In this document: one piece after another, positions 26,685-35,800 of the stretch
Layout of the letters: the number at the start of each line of letters is the position of its first letter
Numbering within the stretch: the first letter of the stretch is position 1
Assembly (NCBI RefSeq): GCF_016860545.1
Contig: NZ_BNEB01000002.1
Span: 1,054,001 to 1,118,000, forward strand
DNA length: 64,000 nucleotides
Direction of reading: 5' to 3'
Source of the DNA: Streptomyces asoensis
GTDB lineage: Bacteria > Actinomycetota > Actinomycetes > Streptomycetales > Streptomycetaceae
Translations under genes and position numbers: made by a program
Notes under the pieces: generated by a model
What the model was told of the DNA's origin: nothing
The model's input: only the letters and a program-made list of their open reading frames with translations
Databases searched by the model: none

Positions 26685-28207
26685 GACACCGGCTCCGGAA
26701 CGCTGTCGCGCAGCGCCCGCCGGTCGGCCTTGCCGCTGTGCGTGACGGGCAGGCGCTCCAGACGGGCGAACCGTCTGGGCATCAGGTGCGGCGGCAGGGT
26801 ATCGGCCAGATGCGCGCGCAGCTGGGCGTCGGTGGTGCTTTTGAGCGGACCGGTGACGTGGGCCCGGAGCCAGGTCCGGCCCCGGTCGTCGGTCTCGGCG
26901 GTCACCACGGCGCCGGTGACCTCGGGGTGGGTGAGCAGGGCGGCCTCGACCTCGGCAGGGTCCACGCGGTGACCGCGGATCTTGACCTGGCGATCGGCCC
27001 GGCCGAGGTACTCCAGGGCCCCGTCGGGGGTGCGTCGGGCGAGGTCGCCGGTCCGGTACAGCCGTGCGCCGGGCGGCCCGTACGGGTCGGGCGGGAAACG
27101 GTCGGCCGTCAGGCCGGGCAGACCGCCGTAGCCACGGGCGACGCCCGCGCCGCCGATGTGCACCTCGCCGGTCCGCCCGTCGGGGACTTCACGCCCCCGT
27201 GGGTCCAGCAGGCGTACGACGGTGCCGTCGATGGCGGTGCCGACGATGTCGGCGCAGGAGTCGGGGGCGGTCGGCACGTCGTACCGGGTGGAGGTCATGG
27301 TGCACTCGCTGGGCCCGTACTGGTTGACCAGCCGGCCGCCGACCAGCGCACGGCCGCCGGCGGCGAGGAAGGGACGCAGCGACTCGCCGCTCGAGCACAC
27401 CAGGCGCAGGGAGCGCAGCCGATCCGCCGCGCGGGGCGACTGGGCGAGGAAGCCCAGGAAGGAGGGAGTGGTGCTGAGGAGAGTGTCGACGCCGTACTCG
27501 GCGACGATGTCGGCGAAGGACTCGGCGCGCAGCAGGCGCGCGCGTTCCACCAGGACGACGCACCCGCCCGCGACGAGCGGTGCGAAGGTGTCCCGGATGG
27601 ACGCGTCGTAGCCGGGCGGGGCCAGCTGGAGGCTGACGGTGCCGGGCCCGAGGGCGTTGTCGCGGACGACGGCGCGGAGGTACCTGTCCAGGCCGCCGTG
27701 CTCGATCAGGACGGGATGGGGGGTGCCGGTCGAGCCGGAGGTGTGGCTGACGTAGGCGAGCGAGCGCGGAAGGGGGGCGCGGAAGGCGGCCGACGGCGGG
27801 CCGGCGGCCGGGAGCCGGTCGAGCAGGACGGTGGGTGCGTCGACCAGCGGTCCGAGGCGGTCGGCGAGGGCGGCGCAGGTGAGCAGGTGGGCCGCGCCGC
27901 CGCCGGCGGCGAGCGCGGCGAGCCGCCGGTCGGGCAGGCCGGTGTCCAGGGTGAGGAACGCCCCGCCGGCCCGGACGACCGCGGCGGTCGCGACCACGGC
28001 GTCGGCGCCCGGAGGCAGGGCCACCGCGCAGACCCGCTCCGGGCCCACGCCCCGGGAGGCCAGGTGGGCGGCGATCCGGTCGATCCGGGCGGCCAGTTCG
28101 CCGTACCCGGTCGGGCCGTCGGCGGTCAGCAGGGCCGGGGAGCGCGGTGCGCGGACGGCGTGCGCCCGGATGGCCTCGACGAACGTCGACCCTGCGGGGG
28201 CGGTCAT
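26681..28207 (-). CDS. Free-standing NRPS adenylation domain
   Basis: 508 residues, A domain only. Core motifs are present (GEVHIGGAGVARGY, RLYRTGDLARR, GRADRQVKIRGHR, final SGKADRR Lys) but the A3 loop reads TSGSTGTPHPV, where the usual PKG Lys is His. The specificity positions read D-A-R-S-C-S-Q-M-T-K by eye, matching no common code I recall. Arg at the third position is unusual and may recognise an acidic or ureido side chain. The ATG overlaps the LanB-like 2 stop (ATGA) and the stop overlaps the PLP enzyme start (GTGA), so all three are tightly coupled. It probably charges the adjacent carrier protein. Confidence 0.88.
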   Translation of the reverse strand: MTAPAGSTFVEAIRAHAVRAPRSPALLTADGPTGYGELAARIDRIAAHLASRGVGPERVCAVALPPGADAVVATAAVVRAGGAFLTLDTGLPDRRLAALAAGGGAAHLLTCAALADRLGPLVDAPTVLLDRLPAAGPPSAAFRAPLPRSLAYVSHTSGSTGTPHPVLIEHGGLDRYLRAVVRDNALGPGTVSLQLAPPGYDASIRDTFAPLVAGGCVVLVERARLLRAESFADIVAEYGVDTLLSTTPSFLGFLAQSPRAADRLRSLRLVCSSGESLRPFLAAGGRALVGGRLVNQYGPSECTMTSTRYDVPTAPDSCADIVGTAIDGTVVRLLDPRGREVPDGRTGEVHIGGAGVARGYGGLPGLTADRFPPDPYGPPGARLYRTGDLARRTPDGALEYLGRADRQVKIRGHRVDPAEVEAALLTHPEVTGAVVTAETDDRGRTWLRAHVTGPLKSTTDAQLRAHLADTLPPHLMPRRFARLERLPVTHSGKADRRALRDSVPEPVS

Positions 28208-30534
28208 GCCCGCTCCCCGGGGGCGGTGCTCCGGTCGACGGCGACGAGGCGTAGTTCGGAGGTGTAGTGGCGGCCCTGGTCGTCGGTGAGCCAGGTCTGT
28301 TCGGGGGTGGGGAGCATCTCGGTGACGGTGAGTCGGGCGTCGGGGTCCTTGCGGGCGAGGCGGCGGGCGGCTTTGGCGAGGATGTTGACGTAGACGGGGC
28401 TGTCGAAGTCGACGAAGAAGGGCCGTGGTTCGGTGGGGGAGACGACGAAGACGAAGCGGGGCAGTTCGTGGGTGTCCCGCCACTGCCGGGCTCGGACGAA
28501 CCGTCTGGCCTCGCTCTTGTCGTCGGCGAAGGCCAGCGCGGAGCCGGCGAACCGCCAGCTCTCCCGCGCGACGACGGTGGAGTCGATGGTGATCCGGGGC
28601 GAGTGGTCGCCGTCCCGGCGCAGGGTGAAGCGGTCCATCACACGGTTGCTGAGCGCGTGGCAGAACACGTCGAGCAGGTCGAAGACCGAGCCGTCGGGCA
28701 GCACGGCCGCGAGCCCGCCGTCGCGCTCCTCCACCCGCACCTCGCCGGAGCGGACGGTGCGCGGGCGGTGCGGGTCGGCGCTGTGGTCGGCGAGTGCGAC
28801 GTAGTGGTCCTCCGGGCGGTCCAGGGACTGCCGGCTGCGGGCGGACCACTTGAGCGGAAGCTCCTTGGGCAGCATGGGCAGCAGCCGTGGGCCGGGGAAG
28901 TCGCGGGTGGTCTCGTCGATCAGCTGCTCCCGATCGGGGTGCTGGTGGACGAAGAGCGACTGGGCGAGGGTGTTCATGGCGACGTGCAGCTCGCCGATGA
29001 CGAGTTGGAACTCGCCGCGTTCGACGGCGGCCGCGTCTTCGGCGACGATCATCAGGTCGGGGCTGATGTAGCGGCTGAGCGACCAGCCGCGCCCGCCGTC
29101 GGGGAACGCCTCGTGCACCCGGTCGGCGATGGCGGCACTGGAGAGCGAGACCCGCCGGGCGCCGGCCGGGGCGTCGATGATCCGCGCCCAGCGCTCGCGC
29201 AGCTCGGCCTGGATGCGCTCGATGTCGGTGAGGGATTCGGGGTGCGGGGCGGGCAGGCAGGCGAACCAGAGCGAGCCGAGGTCGACCTGCTCGTGCAGCT
29301 TCCGCAGCTCCTGGTAGGCCTCGTGGACGCGGGCGACGATGGCCTCCGCGTACCGGTTGGTCATCCAGCGCGCGGCGGTCAGGCACAGCTCCAGCGGAGC
29401 GAGCCTGGCCAGCACGGCGGTGCCCACGGTCGCCGTGGCGGACCGGCGGCAGTCGGCGTACACCAGGGCGCGGTTGGGCGCGGTGCGGGCCCCCTTCTCG
29501 CGGACCGCCGACACCTCGGTGATCTCGGCGAAGCCCGCCTCCAGGGCGGCGAGCGCGGCGGTCAGCTCCTCGGGGTCGGCACCCGCCCGCTGGACCCGGT
29601 CGCGGCCGGTCTCCAGCACCGCCAGCTTGGCCAGGGCGGGTTCCCGTACCGCCGGGTCGCCGATGCGCTCCAGCATGGCGCGCAGTTCCCGCTCGGGGTA
29701 GGTACCGGCGGGCACGTCCAGCTTCCAGCCGATCAGGCGGCGCGAGACCAGCCACTCCAGGGCCTCGGTCACCTCCCCGGCCGGCAGGTCGCGGCCCAGC
29801 TCCCGGGCTGCCAGGGCGGTGATCTCGGCGGGCGTCCGGCGCCCGTCGCACAGGCGCAGGACGGTGAGCGCGGGTTCCGGAGCCGGCTGCGGCGGGCGGC
29901 CGGGCAGGCGCACCGCGCCGTCGACCACCCGGACGAACGGAACCTGGCGCGGCGGCGTCCACGCGCGCACCCGCGGGTCGCGGTCGATGGCCTTCGCGAG
30001 GGCGTCCATCGACCAACTGGAGAAGTAGACCCGGGACTCGGCGACCAGACCCGTGCCGGGGTGCACCTCGATGTCGTGCCGGGAGGGGTCGAAGGTGCCC
30101 CAGCCGACCGGTCCGAAGAAGCCGATGGTGTCGTTCTTGACGCAGAACCGCTGCCAGTAGTGGGCGACCAGTTCCTCGCGTTGGCGGGGCATGCTGGTGC
30201 GGCCCTCGGCGGACGGTGTCCAGTCGAGGAACGGCTTGATGCCGGTGCGCAGCACCGTGCGGTTCTGCCAGGCGACCGCGGCGCGGAACGGTGCCGAGGC
30301 GGCGATCTCCTGGAGGTCGCGTGCGGTGCGCACCGCGGCCGCCGAGAAGGCCTCCTCGAACGCCTGCCAGTCCGCCCCCGCCGGCACCTCCCCGGGGGCG
30401 AACTTGTCCGCGGCCGAGGCCAGGCCCTCCGGGGCCAGCCGTAGTACTCCCGCGGCGGGGAAACCGGGCCCGCGCAGTGCGAAGTGCGTCCACAGGCGCC
30501 ACCCGCCGCCGGGCATGCGTATGGTGTCGGACAT
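28204..30534 (-). CDS. LanB-like protein 2 (lantibiotic dehydratase N-terminal family, PEARL-like)
   Basis: 776 residues, paralog of LanB-like protein 1, again with only the aminoacyl-tRNA-dependent transferase half and no elimination domain. Start ATG (MSDTIRMPGG) follows AGGGAGGTAGC. Conserved blocks include AAVAWQNRTVL, the HYWQRFCVKNDTIGF region, and the C-terminal DFDSPVYVNILAKAARRLAR. Two paralogs in one operon suggest two successive additions, or a two-subunit enzyme with one degenerate partner. In class I lanthipeptide and PEARL systems the acceptor is a ribosomal peptide; here the nearest carriers are the free PCP and the 68-residue peptide at 41110-41316. Confidence 0.8.
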   Translation of the reverse strand: MSDTIRMPGGGWRLWTHFALRGPGFPAAGVLRLAPEGLASAADKFAPGEVPAGADWQAFEEAFSAAAVRTARDLQEIAASAPFRAAVAWQNRTVLRTGIKPFLDWTPSAEGRTSMPRQREELVAHYWQRFCVKNDTIGFFGPVGWGTFDPSRHDIEVHPGTGLVAESRVYFSSWSMDALAKAIDRDPRVRAWTPPRQVPFVRVVDGAVRLPGRPPQPAPEPALTVLRLCDGRRTPAEITALAARELGRDLPAGEVTEALEWLVSRRLIGWKLDVPAGTYPERELRAMLERIGDPAVREPALAKLAVLETGRDRVQRAGADPEELTAALAALEAGFAEITEVSAVREKGARTAPNRALVYADCRRSATATVGTAVLARLAPLELCLTAARWMTNRYAEAIVARVHEAYQELRKLHEQVDLGSLWFACLPAPHPESLTDIERIQAELRERWARIIDAPAGARRVSLSSAAIADRVHEAFPDGGRGWSLSRYISPDLMIVAEDAAAVERGEFQLVIGELHVAMNTLAQSLFVHQHPDREQLIDETTRDFPGPRLLPMLPKELPLKWSARSRQSLDRPEDHYVALADHSADPHRPRTVRSGEVRVEERDGGLAAVLPDGSVFDLLDVFCHALSNRVMDRFTLRRDGDHSPRITIDSTVVARESWRFAGSALAFADDKSEARRFVRARQWRDTHELPRFVFVVSPTEPRPFFVDFDSPVYVNILAKAARRLARKDPDARLTVTEMLPTPEQTWLTDDQGRHYTSELRLVAVDRSTAPGERA
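28237..28569. repeat. 333-bp perfect direct repeat, copy 2 (3' end of lanB-like 2)
   Basis: Exact copy of 23116-23448, 5121 bases away in the same orientation. Homologous recombination between the copies would delete the free A domain, the PLP-PCP gene and most of one lanB-like gene, leaving a chimeric lanB-like gene. Confidence 0.95.
30097..30162. repeat. 66-bp identical patch shared by the two lanB-like genes, copy 2
   Basis: Identical to 24967-25032; see that entry. Confidence 0.85.
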
Positions 30535-30586
30535 TGCTGTGCTACCTCCCTGGGAAGAGTGCGCCGGGCCGGCGGTCGGCCGGTCG

Positions 30587-31534
30587 TCAGGCCGGCTCTG
30601 CCGGGATGCCGCCGAGGCACCACTCCAGAACGGCGCGGGCGCTGTGGTACTTGTTCTCGGCCTGCTGGAACGCGATGCTCGCGGGGCCGTCCAGCACCTC
30701 GCCGGTCACCTCGTCGCCGCGGTGCGCGGGCAGGTCGTGCATGAAGACGGCGCCGGGGCAGGCCGCCAGCACGGCGGCGTCCACCCGGAAGGGGGCGAAC
30801 ACGCGCCGCCAGTCGGGGTCGGGCTTGGTCGTGCCGGTGGTCTGCCAGCGGGTGGTGTAGACGATGTCGACCTCGGGCAGGTCGGCCATGTTGTGCCGTT
30901 CCTCGACCAGCGCGCCGGACTCCTTGGCGTGCACGGCGGCCCGGTCGAGGAAGGCCGCGTCCAGTCCGTAGCCGGGCGGGGTCCGCAGGTGCAGCTCGGT
31001 GCCGCGGAACCGGCTGAGGGCCAGGGCGAGCGCCGAGGCGGTGTTGTTGCCCTCGCCGGCGTACAGCACCCGCAGTCCCTCGATCCGCCCGAAGCGGCCG
31101 AGCATCGTGGTGAGGTCGGTGAGGGCCTGGGTGGGGTGCTCGGCGGCGCTCATCGCGTTGATCACGGCCATCCGCTGCTGGGCGGCGTAGGCGCGCAGCT
31201 CCTCGGTGCTGCCCGCGGTGCGCGCCACCAGCACGTCGAGCATCCGGGAGAGGACGTCGCCGGTGTCCTCGGAGCTCTCCCCGGTGTTCTCCTGGAGGTC
31301 GCCGGGACCATAGGTGATCAGCCGCGCGCCGAGCCGGAGCGCGCCGGCCGAGAACGCGGTCCGGGTACGGGTGGACGTCTTGCGGAACAGCACGCCGACG
31401 ACGGCGTCGGCGAGCGGCCGGGCACCCTCGCACTCGCCGGCGGCGTACTGGGCGCCGCGGTGCACGAGCCGGCGCAGCTCCCGGTCGGTCAGGTCGTCGA
31501 CGGAGATCAGGTGGTGGCGGTCGGGACGGGGCAT
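30587..31534 (-). CDS. Ornithine-carbamoyltransferase-like enzyme, probable ureido-residue former
   Basis: 315-residue carbamoyltransferase that would transfer the carbamoyl group of carbamoyl phosphate to an amine. Motifs: FRKTSTRTRTAF (carbamoyl phosphate loop), EHPTQALTD (HPxQ), and a C-terminal AENKYHSARAVLEW block. The amino-acid-binding HCLP of true ornithine carbamoyltransferases is MHDLP here, Cys replaced by Asp, which argues for a different substrate. With Dap genes in the same cluster, beta-ureidoalanine is the best guess, as in viomycin-type pathways; Dab from the neighbouring aminotransferase is the alternative. ATG follows AGGAGGAAC. It lies 52 bases before LanB-like 2 and 29 bases after the aminotransferase. 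Confidence 0.88.
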   Translation of the reverse strand: MPRPDRHHLISVDDLTDRELRRLVHRGAQYAAGECEGARPLADAVVGVLFRKTSTRTRTAFSAGALRLGARLITYGPGDLQENTGESSEDTGDVLSRMLDVLVARTAGSTEELRAYAAQQRMAVINAMSAAEHPTQALTDLTTMLGRFGRIEGLRVLYAGEGNNTASALALALSRFRGTELHLRTPPGYGLDAAFLDRAAVHAKESGALVEERHNMADLPEVDIVYTTRWQTTGTTKPDPDWRRVFAPFRVDAAVLAACPGAVFMHDLPAHRGDEVTGEVLDGPASIAFQQAENKYHSARAVLEWCLGGIPAEPA

Positions 31535-31563
31535 CGCGGGGTTCCTCCTCGGGTGGCCGGCCG

Positions 31564-32832
31564 TCAGTTCGCTTGCAGGGCGTCGAGCAGGATGCCGAGC
31601 CCGTCGTCGAGCAGACCGGGCTCGATCGTCAGCGGGGGCATCACCTTGAGGACCTCGTCGTAGCGGCCGCAGCGCTCGACGATCAGGCCGCGCTCGAAGG
31701 CGTGTCGCTGGACGCGCTCGGCCCGCTCCGCACCGCCGGCCCCGGCGGTGTCGACGCCCAGCACCATGCCCCGGCCGCGCACCACGAGGCCGGGGTCCAG
31801 CGCGGCCGCGTCGGCCCGGAACCGGGCCAGCCGCTCCGCACCCTGCTGAAGGCCGCTCAGGAAGTCGTCTTGCTGCCACAGTTCACAGGCTGCGGTGGCC
31901 GCGACGAAGGCGAGCTGGTTGCCGCGGAACGTGCCGGTGTGCTCACCGGGCTGCCACAGGTCCAGCTCGCGGCGGAACAGCGTGAGCGAGAGCGGCAGCC
32001 CGTAGCCGCTGAGGGACTTGGAGACGGTGACGATGTCCGGCACGATCCCGGACTCCTCGAAGCCGAAGAACGCGCCGGTGCGGCCGCAGCCGGTCTGGAT
32101 CTCGTCCAGGATCAGCAGCACCCCGTGCCGTTCGGTGACCTCGCGCAGCCGGCGCAGCCACTCCCGGCTCGCCGGGTAGACGCCGCCCTCCATCTGTACC
32201 GATTCGACGACGACGGCCGCGGGCGGTTCGGTGCCGGAGGACGGGTCCGCCCACAGCCGCTCGATCAGGCCGATCGAGTCGAACGGGCCGAGCGGGCCGT
32301 CCTCGAAGGGGACGAAGGTCACGTCCCCGCCGGCGACCGTGCCCGCGCGGCGGGCGCGGCGGCTGCCGGTGACCTCCAGCGAACCGCGGGACATCCCGTG
32401 GTAGGCACCGGTGAAGGCGGTCAGGCCGGTGCGGCCCGTCGCCCGGCGGGCCAGTTTGAGGGCCGCCTCGACCGCGTCGGTCCCGGTCGGGCCGGTGAAC
32501 TGCACCTTGAAGTCCAGGCCGCGCGGCTGCAACACGACCTCGGTGAGGCGGGTGAGGAAGTCGCGCTTGGCGACGGTGTGCATGTCGAGGCCGTGCATGA
32601 GGCCGTCGTCGGCGAGGTAGTCGATGATGCGCCGCTTGACGGCGTCGTGGTTGTGTCCGTAGTTGAGGCTGCCGGCGCCGCAGAAGAAGTCGATGAAGGG
32701 CCGGCCATCGTCGGTGTGCAGCAGCGCGCCCTTGGCGCGCTCGAACACCACGGGGAAGGTACGGCAGTACATCCGCACCTCGGACTCGATCTTCTCGAAG
32801 ACGGAGGTGTCGGTGGTCGCGAGGAGTGTCAT
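31564..32832 (-). CDS. Diaminobutyrate-2-oxoglutarate aminotransferase (EctB/Dat-like)
   Basis: Class III PLP aminotransferase, 422 residues, the EctB size. It converts aspartate-4-semialdehyde plus Glu to L-2,4-diaminobutyrate. Motifs: FIDFFCGAGSLNYGHNH at the N-terminus, LILDEIQTGCGRTG with the PLP-binding Asp, and the catalytic Lys in TVSKSLSGYGLP. No other ectoine gene (ectA, ectC) is nearby, so Dab is probably a monomer or precursor for the peptide. AAGGACCGCC precedes the ATG; it follows NRPS3 by 30 bases in the same operon. Confidence 0.9.
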   Translation of the reverse strand: MTLLATTDTSVFEKIESEVRMYCRTFPVVFERAKGALLHTDDGRPFIDFFCGAGSLNYGHNHDAVKRRIIDYLADDGLMHGLDMHTVAKRDFLTRLTEVVLQPRGLDFKVQFTGPTGTDAVEAALKLARRATGRTGLTAFTGAYHGMSRGSLEVTGSRRARRAGTVAGGDVTFVPFEDGPLGPFDSIGLIERLWADPSSGTEPPAAVVVESVQMEGGVYPASREWLRRLREVTERHGVLLILDEIQTGCGRTGAFFGFEESGIVPDIVTVSKSLSGYGLPLSLTLFRRELDLWQPGEHTGTFRGNQLAFVAATAACELWQQDDFLSGLQQGAERLARFRADAAALDPGLVVRGRGMVLGVDTAGAGGAERAERVQRHAFERGLIVERCGRYDEVLKVMPPLTIEPGLLDDGLGILLDALQAN

Positions 32833-32862
32833 GGCGGTCCTTGGGCGAGGAGGTGGTTGCGG

Positions 32863-35800
32863 TCAGCGGCCGGCGGTCGTGCGCGCGCCGCGCGGGCGTG
32901 CGGTCAGCCGCGGCAGGGGGCCGTCCGGGGCCAGCGGTGGATAGCCGTCCAGGGCCGTGGCGAGGGCGGCGACGGTGGGGTGGTCGAACAGCGCCCGTAC
33001 GGGGACGTCCACCCCGAGGGCGGCGCGCAGGCGCACGGACACCCGGGTGGCGAGCAGCGAGTGACCGCCGAGCAGGAAGAAGTCGTCGTGGGCGCCGATC
33101 CCGGTGGCGCCGAGGACCTCTTCCCAGACCCTGGCCACGGACCGTTCCCGCGGGGTGCGCGGAGCGGCCGCCGGGCCGGCCGCCTGCGGCGCCGGCACCG
33201 GGAGCGCGTGGCGGTCCACCTTCCCGCTGACCGCGGTCGGGATGGCGTCCAGCAGGACGAACGCGGCCGGCACCAGATGGTGGGGCAGGGAGTCGAGCAG
33301 TTCGGCGCGCAGGGCGTCGGGGGTGGGAGGGTTCCCGGAGTCGTCCGCGACCAGGTACGCGGTGAGCTGCTGACCGCCGTCGGCGTCCGGCGTCGGGTGC
33401 ACCACGGCGGCGCGGACGCCGTCGAGAGCGAGGAGCGCGGCCTCGATCTCGCCCGGTTCGATCCGGTGGCCGCGGATCTTCACCTGGTGGTCGCTGCGGC
33501 CGAGGATCTCCAGTGAGCCGTCCGGACGGATCCGGCCGAGGTCGCCGGTGAAGTACAGCCGGCCGCCGGGCGCGGTGGCGTGCGGGTCGGGGAGGAAGAC
33601 GCCGGCGGTCTGGGCGGGCCGCCCCCGGTAGCCCCATGCGAGGCCGTCGCCCCCGATGCAGACGTGCCCGGTGACGCCCTCGGCCACCGGCTCCAGCCGG
33701 TCGTCGAGCACCCGGACGGTCGTGTTGTCCACCGCCGCCCACCGCTCCACCCGTCCGTCGGCGCCGTGCCGGGCCACGCTGGTCCAGATCGTGGCCTCGG
33801 TCGGCCCGTAGAGGTCCAGGACCGGGGCTCCGTCCGCCGCGAGCGCCGCGGCCAGGTCGGTGTGCAGCTTCTCTCCGCCGGACAGCACCGTAAGACCTGG
33901 GCCGGGGGTCCAGCCCGTGTCGACCAGTGTCCGCAGCATCGACGGGGTGGCCTGCATCAAGTCCGGGCGGGCCTCGCCGATCAGCCGGATCAGGCGCTCG
34001 GGGTCGCGGGCCTGCTCGCTGTCGGCCAGCACCAGCCGGGCGCCGGTCAGCAGCGGCAGGCACAGCTCCAGCATCGAGGGGTCGAAGGAGGCGGTGGTGA
34101 CACCCAGCACGGTGGCCTCCGGCCCCGTCTCCAGCCGGGCCGCCATGGCGAGCAGGAAGTTGGTCAGGGCGTGGTGCGGGATCTGCACGCCCTTGGGGGT
34201 GCCGGTCGAGCCGGAGGTGTGGAAGACGTACGCGAGGTCGTGCGGTCCGGTGGTCCGCTCCCGCCGGTCCGCCGGGCCGGCCGGCGGCGGGTCGCCGTCG
34301 AGCAGAAGGGTCCGTGCCTCGGTGCCGGCCACCCGTCCGGCCAGCGGGCCGGTGGTGACGACCACGGCGGCCCTGGTGTCCTCGATCAGGTGGCCGATGC
34401 GCCGCGCGGGGTGCAGCGGGTCGAGCGGCACGTAGGCGGCGTCCGCCTTGAGAACGCCGAGCAGGGCGACGAGGAGCCCGGTGCCGCGCTCCAGCAGAAC
34501 GCCCACCCGGGTGCCGCGGCCGACGCCGAGGCCGCGCAGTCGGTGTGCCAGTTCGTCGGCCCGCCGGTCGAGTCCGGCGTAGCTCAGCTCGCCGTCCCCG
34601 GAACTGACGGCAATGGCGTGCGGGGTGCGGCGCGACTGCTGCTCGAACAGGTCGGTGACGGTCTGCGGGGGCACGGCGCGGGCGCTGCCCAGGCCGAGCG
34701 CGAGCCGGCGGCGGCGCTCGCCGCCGGGCAGCGGCTCGAGTACGGAGGTGACACCGGCCAGCGGCTTGTCGGGGGCGGCGAGCAGCTCGTGCAGGAGCCG
34801 GACGTAGTCCTCGGTGATGCGGGCGGCCGTCTCGGGCGTGAACAGCGCGGTGGCGTACCCCAGGCGCAGCCCGAGGCTGCCGTCGGGGCGGCCGAGCAGG
34901 TCGAGCGCCAGGTCGAACGGCGTCCCGGCGACCGGGGTGGGCACCACTTCGACCGACAGGCCGGGCAGGTCGGGTGGTTCGGCCTGGGAGTCGAGGGTCA
35001 GGAAGGAGACCTGGAAGAGGGGGTTGCGGCTGAGGTCGCGGGACGGGGCCAGCTCGCCGACCACGCGTTCGAACGGGGTGTCGGCGTGCGTGAGGTCGGC
35101 CAGGAAGGTGTGCCGGACCCGGTCCACCAGCTCGCCGAAACCGGGTCGGCCGGACAGGTCGGCGCGCAGCACCACGGTGTTGACGAAGGGGCCGATGAGG
35201 TCCCTGGCGGCGGGGTGGCCGCGACCGGCGACCGGGGTGCCGACGGCGAAGTCGCTCTGCCCGCTGTAGCGGCCCAGTTGGGCCTGGAAGGCCGCGAGCA
35301 GCACCATGAAACGGGTGGCGCGGCGGGAGCGCGCCAGCCGGTCGGTCAGCGCCACCAGATCGGCAGGGAGGGTGAACCGGGCCACGGCGGCGGCGCCGTC
35401 GAACTCGGCCGGGCGGGGCCGGTCGGTCGGCAGGTCCAGCGGCGGCAGGCCCGCCAGCCGCGAGCGCCAGTGGTCGAGGCCGCGGGCGAGCCGGGGACCG
35501 GCCGACCGCTCGCGCTGAAGGGCCGCGAGGTCGGAGTACTGCACGGGAAGCTCCGGCAGCCCGTGGCGGACACCGGTGGTCCTGCCGCGGTAGGCCGCGG
35601 CCAGGTCTCGGGTGAGGACGTTCCAGGAGGAGAAGTCGAAGGCGATGTGGTGGACCACGACGACCAGCAGGTGGTCGTCGGGCGCGAGCCGCGCCAGAGT
35701 GGCCCGCAGCGGCGGCGCGGTCGACAGGTCGACCGGCCGGCGCAGCGCGCGGTCGAGGACCGCGGCGATGCCGGCCGCTCCGGCGGCGGGCGCGTCGACC

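Noticed and set aside
31564..32832. Ectoine biosynthesis
   Set aside because: The aminotransferase is EctB-like but no ectA or ectC gene is nearby, and it sits inside the NRPS operon.
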